Notes under the pieces: generated by a model
What the model saw: the letters and a program-made list of their open reading frames with translations, nothing else
What the model was told of the DNA's origin: nothing
Databases searched by the model: none
Position numbers and translations under genes: made by a program
NCBI GenBank assembly: GCA_016192075.1
Contig: JACPUU010000012.1
Location: 248,001 to 312,000 of the forward strand
Source of the DNA: Bacteroidota bacterium
Lineage (GTDB): Bacteria; Bacteroidota; Bacteroidia; Flavobacteriales_D; Crocinitomicaceae
DNA length: 64,000 bases
Direction of reading: 5' to 3'
Part shown: positions 36,717-45,975 of the stretch, in pieces
Layout of the letters: every line of letters begins with the position of its first letter
Position numbering within the stretch: the stretch's first letter is position 1

Positions 36717-38309
36717 TTAGTCAAAAATACCCAGGTACCGGATAGATTTGATTTTGCCGTTTACAACATTAAAATCATACGATCGTGAAAAAGTAACAGA
36801 ATCACCGGCAATAGTTTTACATTTTCCAAAAAGATGATCTCCGCTCAGATCAGTTATTTCCTTTATACCGGTAAACTGGTGATGGCTTTGTTGCAACGAA
36901 TCAGGAATAAGCCATTCGTTTAAGATTTCATTCCGGCTGGTGTAAAGCGTATCATAAATTTCATCGTAAACAAAACAGGTTGAATCAAGGTAAGCCGCGG
37001 CAGCAGTTGGTTTATTTTCTGACCAGTTTGTGGTGAATGATTGTACCGTTTCAACCGGTGTTTTATAGTCAGCCGTTGAATCTCCAAACCACATATTGGC
37101 TACAATAATGGCTGTAATTACTCCGGCCAGGTCAGCAAGCAATCCTGCCTTGATGGCGTAACGCGTTTTTTTGATACCAACTGATCCAAAATAAACAGCT
37201 ACAATGTAGAATGTCGTGTCACAGGCGCCTTGCATAATGGCATTCAAACGGCCGATAAAGCTATCTACGCCATACGTATCAAAAGATTCCAGCATCATGC
37301 CCCTGGCACCGCTTCCACTCAGTGGTTTCATCAACGCAGTAGGGAACGAGTGTACAAAATCCACATTGGTAAAAAACAGGGAAAAAAACCATTCAAACCC
37401 AAGCAGCAGGTAATCCATAGCGCCCGAAGCCCTGAATACACCTATTGAAACGATAATGGCAACCAGAAAGGGAATAATTTTAACAGCAATGGAAAATCCG
37501 TCTTTGGCGCCTTCAATAAATGCCTCATACACGTTCACTTTTTTGCGTAGTGCCATGATAATGAAAATGCAAATAAGGCCGTAAAGAATTACGTTACTCA
37601 GGAGTGCAGATTGTGTTGATAGTTCATCAGGCGGCAATGATCCAAAATACCACATCATTCCAAGAATAATGGCTGTCATGGAAACCAGGTAAGCCAGTAC
37701 AACTCCGTTTAACAGATTTATGCGTTGGTAAATGGCAACTGTAATAAGGCCAATCAAGGTTGAAAAAAAAGTGGCAATCAAAATGGGAATAAAAACATCG
37801 GATGGATTTTCGGCGCCGTAAATGCTTCGGTAATTCATGATGGTTACCGGAATCAATGTCAATCCTGAAGTATTCAGTACCAGGAACATGATTTGTGAAT
37901 TGGATGCGGTGTCTTTGGTTGGATTCAGTTCCTGCAATTCATTCATGGCTTTTAAACCAACCGGTGTGGCGGCATTGTCAAGACCAAGCATGTTGGCTGA
38001 AAAATTCATCAGCATGGAACCGCGTGCCGGATGGTTGGCCGGTACATCGGGAAATAATTTGCTGAAAAAAGGCCCCACAATGCGTGACATGGCGCGCACA
38101 GATCCGCCCATTTCACCAATTTTCATAATACCCAGCCAAAGGCATAACACACCGGTTAGACCAATGGATATTTCAAACGATGTTTTGGCACTTTCAAAGG
38201 TACCGTTCACCATTTGGGCAAAAACCTCCAGGTCACCGTTAAATGTTTTGATAACGGCAACTACCAGGGCAATCAGAAAAAAGGCTATCCAGATGTAATT
38301 TAAAATCAC
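36717..38309 (-). CDS. SpmA-SpmB fusion (nucleoside recognition domain) with NTF2-like C-terminal domain
   Basis: A 530-residue inner-membrane protein. Residues about 1-190 match SpmA (NHPARGSMLMNFSANMLGL) and about 225-410 match SpmB (LMKPLSGSGARGMMLE; GSGARG motif), both of the nucleoside-recognition/Gate family. In Bacteroidota the fused form is common. Residues about 415-530 form an added soluble domain (DYKTPVETVQSFTTNW, FVYDEIYDTLYTSRNEIL, INDLSG-like end) that looks like an NTF2/SnoaL fold. The start is GTG at 38307-38309, the only one available before a stop. Transport substrate unknown. Confidence 0.8.
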   Translation of the reverse strand: MILNYIWIAFFLIALVVAVIKTFNGDLEVFAQMVNGTFESAKTSFEISIGLTGVLCLWLGIMKIGEMGGSVRAMSRIVGPFFSKLFPDVPANHPARGSMLMNFSANMLGLDNAATPVGLKAMNELQELNPTKDTASNSQIMFLVLNTSGLTLIPVTIMNYRSIYGAENPSDVFIPILIATFFSTLIGLITVAIYQRINLLNGVVLAYLVSMTAIILGMMWYFGSLPPDELSTQSALLSNVILYGLICIFIIMALRKKVNVYEAFIEGAKDGFSIAVKIIPFLVAIIVSIGVFRASGAMDYLLLGFEWFFSLFFTNVDFVHSFPTALMKPLSGSGARGMMLESFDTYGVDSFIGRLNAIMQGACDTTFYIVAVYFGSVGIKKTRYAIKAGLLADLAGVITAIIVANMWFGDSTADYKTPVETVQSFTTNWSENKPTAAAAYLDSTCFVYDEIYDTLYTSRNEILNEWLIPDSLQQSHHQFTGIKEITDLSGDHLFGKCKTIAGDSVTFSRSYDFNVVNGKIKSIRYLGIFD

Positions 38310-38381
38310 GCCGGTTTAATTTGATACTAAATTACGCGGAAATAAAACCGGTTTGGAAATGAGGAGCGGAAGTTATCCCAT

Positions 38382-38960
38382 TCAATTGTTAATTAGTCCA
38401 AAATACTGAATCACCTGGTCAAAGAATTTGCTGCCGCTTTTGTCAGATACTTCGGGGTGAAACTGAACGCTGATCATTTTTTTGAGCGGGTGAGCCATGG
38501 CCTCATTTTCGCAGATTACCGAGGTGCCCAAATGAATGAAGTGGGGCGGAACGGTGATGTGTTCCTGGTGATCTTCTTTCATTTGAAATTCATGTTCAAA
38601 CCCTGCAAAGACACTGTGTTTAGAAACGAGTTTGATGGTCTGCCAGTCGCGGTCGGGGGTGCATTTTCCAATCCGGCTCCCGTGCAGAATTCCAATCAGC
38701 TGGTGCCCGAAACAGATACCTAAAACGGGCACGGTAAGTGTTTTAATAAAATCGTATTTAATCAGGTATTCATTGTATGCATTGCCCGGTATTTCAGAAA
38801 GTAAAACCGGGGAACCGGAAAGAATAAGTGCGCCGGCGTTTTGAATTTCATCTATTGAAAATTCATTTTCAGCAACTATTTTATTCGCAATGCCTTTTGA
38901 GGTAAGAACTTCTGAGATCTGTGGTGTTTTTTGACTTCCCAGGTTTAGAATGATGACCAT
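38382..38960 (-). CDS. GMP synthase-like class I glutamine amidotransferase
   Basis: A 192-residue single-domain amidotransferase that would release ammonia from glutamine. The nucleophile is the cysteine in LGICFGHQL (about 83) and the histidine-glutamate pair is in QFHPE (about 169-173). It resembles the GATase half of GMP synthase, without the ATP pyrophosphatase half. The partner synthetase is unknown and not nearby. Follows the YciO-type gene by 11 bases. Confidence 0.8.
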   Translation of the reverse strand: MVIILNLGSQKTPQISEVLTSKGIANKIVAENEFSIDEIQNAGALILSGSPVLLSEIPGNAYNEYLIKYDFIKTLTVPVLGICFGHQLIGILHGSRIGKCTPDRDWQTIKLVSKHSVFAGFEHEFQMKEDHQEHITVPPHFIHLGTSVICENEAMAHPLKKMISVQFHPEVSDKSGSKFFDQVIQYFGLINN

Positions 38961-38971
38961 AAGTTTGTTTT

Positions 38972-39586
38972 TTACAACTGCAATTCTCCAATTCCCTGGC
39001 GGATAATGGTAAGTTCATCGCCTGAAAGATCCACAACGGTTGAAGGTTCTTTTTTTCCATAGCCGCCATCAATAATGGCATCAACCATGTTGTTCCATTT
39101 TTCAAAAATCATGTCCGGATCTGTGGAATACTCCAGTATGGCATCTTCATCATGCAATGAGCCGGTTACCAGTGGGTGGCCTAACTGACGTACAATTTCC
39201 TGAACAATTTTATGGTTAGGAATACGAATACCAACTGTTTTTTTATTGGTCTCAAAAAGTTTGGGAATTCGGGCAGATGCTTCCAGAATAAACGTGAATG
39301 GTCCCGGCAGATTTTTATTCAGAATTTTATAGGTCGGCCGGTCAATGGCTTTCGTATAATCGGCCAGGGAACTCAAATCATAAAACACGATTGAAAAATT
39401 AGCGTGCTTCATTTTAGAATCCTTGAGTTTTGCCAGCCGCTCAATGGCTCTTTTGTTCATCAGGCTGCAGCCAAAAGCATAAACCGTATCGGTGGGGTAA
39501 ATGATAACGCCTCCCTTTTCAAGGATGTCAACAATTTGTTTGATCTTTCGCTGGTCAGGGCTGTCAGGGTATATTTTATAGAGCAT
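38972..39586 (-). CDS. YciO-type Sua5/YrdC family protein
   Basis: A 204-residue protein with the YrdC fold, which in Sua5/TsaC makes L-threonylcarbamoyladenylate for tRNA t6A. The N-terminal GGVIIYPTDTVYAFGC, the LPGPFTFILEAS segment and the end VVDLSGDELTIIRQGIGE match YciO most closely. YciO proteins often have weak or no Sua5 activity, so the tRNA role is uncertain. A perfect -7 element (TACATTTG) is just upstream. Confidence 0.82.
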   Translation of the reverse strand: MLYKIYPDSPDQRKIKQIVDILEKGGVIIYPTDTVYAFGCSLMNKRAIERLAKLKDSKMKHANFSIVFYDLSSLADYTKAIDRPTYKILNKNLPGPFTFILEASARIPKLFETNKKTVGIRIPNHKIVQEIVRQLGHPLVTGSLHDEDAILEYSTDPDMIFEKWNNMVDAIIDGGYGKKEPSTVVDLSGDELTIIRQGIGELQL

Positions 39587-39596
39587 ATCGGTTTAC

Positions 39597-39604
39597 CAAA
39601 TGTA
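39597..39604 (-). promoter_or_regulatory. Promoter -7 element of the YciO-type gene
   Basis: TACATTTG (minus strand), exact TAnnTTTG match, ten bases before the ATG and after the AAA ATPase stop. Confidence 0.45.
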
Positions 39605-39610
39605 AGAATT

Positions 39611-40741
39611 TCAATTCATGTATACACGTTTCATCCATTGTTTGAAAAGCGGATCAATAAATTCCATCGTTGTACCGTAGATATCAATGACTTCCTTGTC
39701 TACAAGTGCTTTTCTAACCCTGACAACATTGGCCGAACTACCGAGGTTGTATTTCTGAATCACGGGTGCCGTGCTGAATTGTTTGACCTCATCTACCATG
39801 GCTTTGAGAAAATTGATTTGTTTGTTACTCAATAAGTCAATTTCTTTCTGAAAAAGCAAATCATTCATGACCAGCAGTTCTTCCAGTGACTTAAGAACGG
39901 TTTTTTCAGTACAGGTTTTGGTTGTATTTTCCCAGGAAATGGCTGCAAGCTGCTGCACAAAATAGGGGTGATTTTCCATCAGATCGGCAATCAGGCCGGC
40001 TGAAGCGGAATCTGCTTCTTTCCTGGTTTTTTTGAATTGCCGCTGAATGTATTTGATCCAGTGAATTTTATCAATTTTAGAAAGAAAAAATAAATCACCA
40101 AACTTGTAAAATGGCATGGATTTGTGCTCAAATAATTCAGACAGCATATTTCTTTTGCTGCCGTAAAGACAATAACAGGTGAGGTTATGATGCTGCCATT
40201 GTGCTCTCAGTTTTTTTTGAAAAGCAAGCGGATTTTCAAAATGGGCAATATTCTGAAATTCATCTATGCAAATGAGTAATTCAACGTTTTTAAGTTTACA
40301 GATTTTTTCAGAAAGGTTCAGAATTTCATCCGGATTTTTTTTCAAGTCGTGAATATCAAATCCCAATTGAAATTCATTGTGCTGATCAATGCCTACCGTA
40401 ATTTTGGGCGTAATTAATTTGAACAGGGTTTTAATTACTTTTATCCGCTCTTCCAGTTTGGTATAGGTGGCTTTCAGAATAGCAGAGGAGAGCATTTCAT
40501 AAAACTCTTTTTCTTCACGCACATTGAAAAGGTCTACGTAAACGGGAACAATTTTTTTGTTTGCGGCAGCCAGTTCATCAGCGGCCTTTTTTACCAGGGA
40601 TGATTTTCCCCATCGCCGGGGAGATATTAAAGTGGTGTTGATTTTTGATTTGAAATTCCGCTGAAGGAAAAGAATCTCTTTTTCACGGTTTACGAAAAAT
40701 ACCGGGTCAATTACTTTTCCGTATTTGAAAGGAATAATCAT
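39611..40741 (-). CDS. AAA-family ATPase, archaeal-ATPase type
   Basis: A 376-residue STAND/AAA-like protein. Walker A is in SPRRWGKSSLV (about 40-50) and Walker B in LLICIDEFQNI (about 155-165). The start region FVNREKEILFLQRNF is typical of this group. A winged-helix-like C-terminal domain follows (about 300-376: VIQKYNLGSSANVVRVRKAL). Such ATPases are frequent orphans in Bacteroidota and archaea; their function is largely unknown. Its promoter has a striking set of short repeats (see 40781-40829). Confidence 0.8.
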   Translation of the reverse strand: MIIPFKYGKVIDPVFFVNREKEILFLQRNFKSKINTTLISPRRWGKSSLVKKAADELAAANKKIVPVYVDLFNVREEKEFYEMLSSAILKATYTKLEERIKVIKTLFKLITPKITVGIDQHNEFQLGFDIHDLKKNPDEILNLSEKICKLKNVELLICIDEFQNIAHFENPLAFQKKLRAQWQHHNLTCYCLYGSKRNMLSELFEHKSMPFYKFGDLFFLSKIDKIHWIKYIQRQFKKTRKEADSASAGLIADLMENHPYFVQQLAAISWENTTKTCTEKTVLKSLEELLVMNDLLFQKEIDLLSNKQINFLKAMVDEVKQFSTAPVIQKYNLGSSANVVRVRKALVDKEVIDIYGTTMEFIDPLFKQWMKRVYMN

Positions 40742-40755
40742 TTACTGATTTTTTC

Positions 40756-40763
40756 CAAAAATA
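40756..40763 (-). promoter_or_regulatory. Promoter -7 element of the AAA ATPase gene
   Basis: TATTTTTG (minus strand), exact -7 match, 14 bases before the ATG. The -33 position falls on the palindrome at 40781-40792. Confidence 0.5.
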
Positions 40764-40780
40764 CGCATTTTTTGTGATAT

Positions 40781-40829
40781 AACACATGTGTTACTAACAA
40801 ACTTGTTACTAACATACATGTTATGTGTA
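40781..40829. repeat. Operator-like repeat cluster upstream of the AAA ATPase
   Basis: Contains the perfect 12-bp palindrome AACACATGTGTT (40781-40792) and two direct copies of GTTACTAACA (40790-40799 and 40805-40814), 15 bases apart, followed by CATGTTATGTGT, a near mirror of the start. The block lies at and above the -33 region of the ATPase promoter, where a regulator could bind. Confidence 0.55.
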
Positions 40830-40852
40830 TTAAAATACTGATCTGTATTTGT

Positions 40853-41050
<198 letters not shown>

Positions 41051-43663
41051 TTAATTTTTAATAAAACGTGAAACAGAAACACCGGTTGTTGTTTGAATCT
41101 GCAGAAAATAAACGCCTTTGCTCAGTCCGGTTAGGGATACTGCATTTGCGTTGTCTGAAGAAATGGCCCGTACCGTTTGGCCTGAATAATCGAGTATTGT
41201 TACTGTCAAAACCGGGCTGCCGGATTCAATGTAAATAAAATCTGTTGCCGGATTCGGATACAGGGTCAGTGCTGATTCAAATGAAGGTATTCCGGCTTGC
41301 GGACCAATATAGACACAGTAATCTTCATACTCACCGTAAAAAGAGGAGACAGGACATATTTCAGGTGCAGCAGTAGCACTCATGCCTATTCGCATCTTGG
41401 TAACGCCGACCGGTGCCCCCGCAGGAATGTTCATAATACCCGTTACCGATGTATTGGAGGTTAGGTTTGTGATCAGATTTTCGGAGACGGCAAATACACC
41501 ATCCTGGTCAAAATCAATCCAGACTGAGAATCCTTCTGTAAATGCAAAACCAGAATAGCCCGGGGTGAATGTGATGTTATAAGAAGACCCGGGTGTGAGC
41601 GCGGTAATAATCTGGTTCGATTGCAACCAGCCCGCATCTGAGCCTGTATTGTTTGAGAACCCGTTGACAGAAATGGCCTGAATCCATTCGGTAGCTGCAT
41701 TGGATCCGGAAACGGCGCAGTATACTTTTTCAGTACAGGCCCCGCAGCCAAGCGTTTTGAATGTATAGGAGGTACTATACCCGTGGGTGCTGTCGGCGCA
41801 TTGTGTATGAATTTGAAAATCGTAATCAGTACAGGCTGAAAGTCCGTTGAAGGTATAGGGTGACGTGACATTGGTGATTTCTGTCCAGGTAGCAGCAGAG
41901 CTGGCTTTGTATTGCAAATCATACGATGTTGCATAAAGTACATTGTCCCATTCAAGGGTCAGTGATGTTTCAGAACTGGTGTTTACCGCAAGGGAAGGAT
42001 TGTTGCAGCAGCCATCTGTCTGAAATGTAAGCGGAAAAGAAAGGTTGCTGCTGTCTGCACCGCAATTGGCCTGAACATAAATGGTATAAGTAGTGCATGG
42101 AATCAGGGTATCGGGTAATGTTGAACTGGTACCTGGTAAACCAACCGGAACGGGGGTTGAATTTCCTTGCTGGAGATAAATGATATAGTCGGTAGAAAAA
42201 CCTTCCCAGCTTATCAGGGCAGAGGTATCGGTAATGGAAGTAACCATCAGGTTGTAGGGAGAGATGCAGGTATTAGGGTCACAGGCTGCCAGCAGGCTGT
42301 CGATGTGTTTTTTGACATTGGCACGTCCGCCGCTGGATACTTCAGTCAGCAGACCCGGGGTTTGATCTACACTTTCCAGCAGGTATTGGCGCATATCCAG
42401 CGCCGCCGCCGCCGGATCATATTTTACAAAATTGATAAATTCAGCACACGGAGCAGCATAAGCAAGGGCAACACAGCCTGCAACACAAGGGCTGGCAAAA
42501 GAAGTACCGCTGGAAGTTGTGTAACCACCGGGTAAAGTTGTCTGTACATTCTGGCCCGGTGCACCTAGGTCTACATGTGTTACACCATAACCTGAACCAG
42601 CGCGCAGATCCTGGCTGTTGGTCATGGTTACGCCAACCAGAAATTCACTGGTGCAGGTGGTAGGCATGTCACCCACAACATCTACATTGCTGTTGTTGTT
42701 GGTGGTTGCAGCAATATTCAAAATTCCGTAGTATCCCAGTGAATCATACATGGCGCACCACAATGGTGAGTCTGATGCATCTGCATTATCAATTCCCCAG
42801 GATGAATTGGTGGCAACCACAAAAGCGCCCTCTTGCCCGTAGGTTTCATTGTAGCGTTTGCGCATTTTGAGCGGGTAGGTATACGCAGCAATAACGGTTG
42901 CTTCATTAGATGCCTGCTGTCCCTGAACAACCATCATTTTTACATCCCAGTTAACACCCGAAACGCCGGTAATATTATCACCGGTTGCTCCAATCATACC
43001 TGCAACGCGGGTACCATGAGAACCTGCGCCAATAACATCATCCAGGTTAATGACATGCCATCCGTTAAAATCATCGGTATAGCCGTTGTTGTCATTGTCA
43101 ATGCCGTCACCCGGAATTTCAGCATAATTTTTCCAGATATTATCTTTCAGATCAGCATGGTTTATATCAACACCATTGCCTTCAATAATGCATACAACAA
43201 TGGTGTCACCGTGTGTGGTGAGTCCGCCGGTAGTAATATCCCAGGCCTCAGGGCTGTCAATATCTGCATCAATTATTCCGCCGGTTTGGCCGGTATTTTT
43301 ATGGTGCCATTGATTGTCAAAAAGTGTATCAGAGGGAATGGTTTCCCGCTCATACACATAATGATTTTTTTGTGCAGTCAGAATTTCAGAATAAAACAAA
43401 AAAGATTTCAATACGGCATCCAGGTCAGTGTTGTTGTTTTCAAAGCGAACGGTATAAATGTTCATCACATCAGAGATGCATTCCATGCCGGTAACTTCAG
43501 ATTGGATGTCTGCTTCCATTTTACGGACCAACGCAGCACGGTCAGTTCCTGCTTTCAATTGAACCAGGAGTTCACCGGGAACGTAACCGGCGTTTTGTGA
43601 AAATGAAATAAAAGCCATCAGCACCAGGCTTACTGAAAGCGCCTTTTGTACAAGTTTATTCAT
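41051..43663 (-). CDS. T9SS-secreted subtilase (S8) with Fn3 and GEVED domains; catalytic Asp altered
   Basis: An 870-residue secreted protein. Signal peptide 1-23, propeptide to about 115, S8 domain about 120-460, two fibronectin type III-like domains (about 470-650), a GEVED domain (about 680-800, YGEYEDYCVYI) and a type A T9SS sorting domain at the end (LYPNPATDFIYIE ... GVYFLQIQT). The catalytic H216 (GSHGTR) and S388 (GTSFASP) and the oxyanion N286 are present, but the aspartate position reads I-I-E161-G-N-G-V-D, so the canonical DxG is lost. The ATG at 43663 gives a proper signal; an in-frame start at 43816 does not. Confidence 0.88.
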   Translation of the reverse strand: MNKLVQKALSVSLVLMAFISFSQNAGYVPGELLVQLKAGTDRAALVRKMEADIQSEVTGMECISDVMNIYTVRFENNNTDLDAVLKSFLFYSEILTAQKNHYVYERETIPSDTLFDNQWHHKNTGQTGGIIDADIDSPEAWDITTGGLTTHGDTIVVCIIEGNGVDINHADLKDNIWKNYAEIPGDGIDNDNNGYTDDFNGWHVINLDDVIGAGSHGTRVAGMIGATGDNITGVSGVNWDVKMMVVQGQQASNEATVIAAYTYPLKMRKRYNETYGQEGAFVVATNSSWGIDNADASDSPLWCAMYDSLGYYGILNIAATTNNNSNVDVVGDMPTTCTSEFLVGVTMTNSQDLRAGSGYGVTHVDLGAPGQNVQTTLPGGYTTSSGTSFASPCVAGCVALAYAAPCAEFINFVKYDPAAAALDMRQYLLESVDQTPGLLTEVSSGGRANVKKHIDSLLAACDPNTCISPYNLMVTSITDTSALISWEGFSTDYIIYLQQGNSTPVPVGLPGTSSTLPDTLIPCTTYTIYVQANCGADSSNLSFPLTFQTDGCCNNPSLAVNTSSETSLTLEWDNVLYATSYDLQYKASSAATWTEITNVTSPYTFNGLSACTDYDFQIHTQCADSTHGYSTSYTFKTLGCGACTEKVYCAVSGSNAATEWIQAISVNGFSNNTGSDAGWLQSNQIITALTPGSSYNITFTPGYSGFAFTEGFSVWIDFDQDGVFAVSENLITNLTSNTSVTGIMNIPAGAPVGVTKMRIGMSATAAPEICPVSSFYGEYEDYCVYIGPQAGIPSFESALTLYPNPATDFIYIESGSPVLTVTILDYSGQTVRAISSDNANAVSLTGLSKGVYFLQIQTTTGVSVSRFIKN

Positions 43664-43668
43664 AGAAT

Positions 43669-43676
43669 CAAAAATA
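43669..43676 (-). promoter_or_regulatory. Promoter -7 element of the subtilase operon
   Basis: TATTTTTG (minus strand), exact match, ending only five bases before the ATG at 43661-43663. If used, the transcript is leaderless. Confidence 0.5.
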
Positions 43677-43806
43677 ATGAAATCTTCAGTTGTAAACGCA
43701 TTTATTGAGCGAAAGGATAGTTTGACCGATTCAGATTTTTTGTAGAAAATGTAACCCAGGGAGCAGTACAGCAGTAAAAGAAGCCACACGACAAAACAAC
43801 AAACGT

Positions 43807-44295
43807 ATGAAATCACGAAAATTCTTTATGGCATTTGCCATGGCTTTTTCATCCCTTATCGCCTCGGCCCAGGGATCAGGAAAAGTCAATCTGCGTGCTG
43901 ATATACTTACAGCCAATGAGCAGCAGAACATGCAGGTTTCAGTTATAAACCTGGCGTCAAAGGACCTTCTTCAGCGTGAAGAAGTTTCAACCCGTTTTTT
44001 TTATGCCTTGCCGCTGGACGGACGATACATGCTGCACTTTAAGAAAGAGGGGCACCCTGCCACCCGGTTGATTGTAGATACAAACACACCTTATGACATA
44101 AGTTACAATGTTCATTTTGCACTGGATTTGAAAAACCTGGACCCTACAATGGAAACAGGCATTTCACTTTCTGCCGGTACCATTGTCTTTGATGAAGTGA
44201 GCGGTGGTTTTGTATTGCGTGCGCCTGAATCTGGCAAAGCAACACTGGCTGCAATTACATATTCAGCTGCGGCATCAGAAGTTGCCAAATTCTAA
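43807..44295 (+). CDS. Secreted protein, unknown
   Basis: A 162-residue protein with signal peptide MKSRKFFMAFAMAFSSLIASAQ. The mature part is largely beta (SVINLASKDLLQ, RYMLHFKKEGHPATRLIVDT, YNVHFALDLKN), resembling a single carboxypeptidase-regulatory-like beta sandwich, though no family is certain. Divergent from the subtilase gene. Its stop overlaps the convergent Omp85-like stop by four bases. Confidence 0.65.
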   Translation: MKSRKFFMAFAMAFSSLIASAQGSGKVNLRADILTANEQQNMQVSVINLASKDLLQREEVSTRFFYALPLDGRYMLHFKKEGHPATRLIVDTNTPYDISYNVHFALDLKNLDPTMETGISLSAGTIVFDEVSGGFVLRAPESGKATLAAITYSAAASEVAKF

Positions 44296-45920
44296 AAGCT
44301 TGATTTAAACCCAAGGTGAATTTTGGTGTTGGAGAGGTTGGGGGCATTGTCATTTTGCCAGCCATTTGCCAGAATAATTTCCAGTTTTATGGTTCCCGTT
44401 AAAAAAGCAAAGCCAAATCCGACTGCCTGTGCGTAGCCGGATCCGGCATTCTGGTACGAGGCATAGTCATAAAGCAGTTTGAAAGAGATAACGCTCACCG
44501 GGGCAAATTCGATTTCATTGTTCACAATCACAACATCATTACCGGTCAGTTCCAGTTCGTAAAATCCCCGTATACTTCTTAAACCACCAAAGAAAATGAG
44601 TTCATTGCGGCTTAGCGGGGTAGATGCGGTTAAGCCGTCATACTGAATGGAATTGTTCAAATGAAAATAGCGGAGAAAATCAATTACATGGCTGTACCGG
44701 AGGCTGTATTTTGCGTTTGAGCCGTCGTTTGAATTTAGGTCAACACTGTCGGCGCGGTAGTTAAAAAATCCGCCGGAGGCAGAAATGACCGGGTGATAAA
44801 ATTGAAAAGGAACAGGCATTTTTGGATTGTATCTGACAGAAAGGCCAAAGGTGTTTTTTTTGTAATCACGCAAGTCAGTGGGCAAATCTGTCAAAAGGGC
44901 GGTAGAGCTTTCCAATTGGTAATAAACACCAAAGCGATAATAGGGCTGCAGGTATGACAGGTCAAAATAACTGTCAGCGCGCACAAAAGAACTGTCCTGT
45001 TTTTGAAGGTTAAGCCGGGTTCCCACACCAACCGGTGTTTTCAGAATGTAGGGATATTCAAACTGAAGTTTGAGGTTTTGGGTTTTGTCCGGGTTATTTT
45101 TCCAGTTCATCTGCAATGATTCACTACGGTTAAACGCATTTTGAAGTGACAGGTTTATATAGCCGTTAAGCGCCAGTTTAGAAGTAACCTTGTCTTGCTG
45201 AAAGCCTACGTAACCATCTGCATCACTTGATTTTTCCTTTTCGATAAAAAGAAAAACCTCTGCTTTTCCGTTTCTGAATACTACTTCAACAGGCCTCAGC
45301 GGCTTGTATAATTTTGAAGCAGTCAGTAAATCACCAATTGCTGCAATTTTTGATTCATTGTAAATTTCACCGGCCTCCAGGTTAATAATATTCAGCAAGG
45401 TTGGCTCGTGAAATTTTTCTTTGCTTTTGATAGTGATTTTATCAATGATAAAAAACTGACCCGAATCAATCTGGTAGGTTAATGTCAGTTTGTTTTTTTC
45501 TTCCTGCTGATCTGTAATGCGTACTGCCGCAAAAGGAAAACCGGAATTTTCAAGAAGAATGATTTGTTTGTTAATACTCTTCAGCGTAGCTGTATAATCG
45601 TTGTGTGCCTGGGGTTTTATTTTTTCAGTATCGTGTTGGCGCTGGCGTATCAGAATTATTTTTTCAAAATGGCCGGTGTATGAAAAGTAATAATGGGTCA
45701 CCTCACTTTTAACAACCGAATCGGTAATGGAAAGTCCGGTATAACCCTGCATTGAAAAGGTGACCGCGGCCTTTTCTTTGTAGCGCCGTGCAAAGGTAGA
45801 ATCAGAAACAATTTTGTTTTTCAGGGTTAGTTTATCAACGTGAAAATAGACTGTTTTCCCAGGTTGGGAAAAAGCGCAGAATTGAATAAACAATGCCAGA
45901 AAAGGCAGAAGAGATTTCAT
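44292..45920 (-). CDS. Omp85-superfamily outer-membrane protein (BamA/TamA-like)
   Basis: A 542-residue protein with signal peptide (MKSLLPFLALFIQFCAFSQ). Residues about 20-235 hold POTRA-like beta-alpha-beta repeats (the last around FFIIDKITIKSKEKFHEP to EVVFRNGKAEVFLFIEKE). Residues about 240-542 form a barrel with the lid-loop motif FGGLRSIRGFYE, the superfamily's VRGF/Y signature, and end in Phe. Shorter than BamA (about 800 residues); it resembles secondary Omp85 proteins of Bacteroidota whose substrates are unknown. No partner gene is next to it. Confidence 0.82.
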   Translation of the reverse strand: MKSLLPFLALFIQFCAFSQPGKTVYFHVDKLTLKNKIVSDSTFARRYKEKAAVTFSMQGYTGLSITDSVVKSEVTHYYFSYTGHFEKIILIRQRQHDTEKIKPQAHNDYTATLKSINKQIILLENSGFPFAAVRITDQQEEKNKLTLTYQIDSGQFFIIDKITIKSKEKFHEPTLLNIINLEAGEIYNESKIAAIGDLLTASKLYKPLRPVEVVFRNGKAEVFLFIEKEKSSDADGYVGFQQDKVTSKLALNGYINLSLQNAFNRSESLQMNWKNNPDKTQNLKLQFEYPYILKTPVGVGTRLNLQKQDSSFVRADSYFDLSYLQPYYRFGVYYQLESSTALLTDLPTDLRDYKKNTFGLSVRYNPKMPVPFQFYHPVISASGGFFNYRADSVDLNSNDGSNAKYSLRYSHVIDFLRYFHLNNSIQYDGLTASTPLSRNELIFFGGLRSIRGFYELELTGNDVVIVNNEIEFAPVSVISFKLLYDYASYQNAGSGYAQAVGFGFAFLTGTIKLEIILANGWQNDNAPNLSNTKIHLGFKSSF

Positions 45921-45975
45921 CCGTTAGTAACGTCAAAATAAGAAGAAAATTAGCGAATTTCTTCCAATCTGCCGT

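Noticed and set aside
40781-40829. CRISPR-like direct repeats
   Set aside because: Only two short copies, no spacers of regular length and no cas genes; an operator is more likely.
43664-43816. Upstream in-frame extension of the subtilase
   Set aside because: It would put 51 residues before an intact signal peptide; the promoter element at 43669-43676 also lies inside it.
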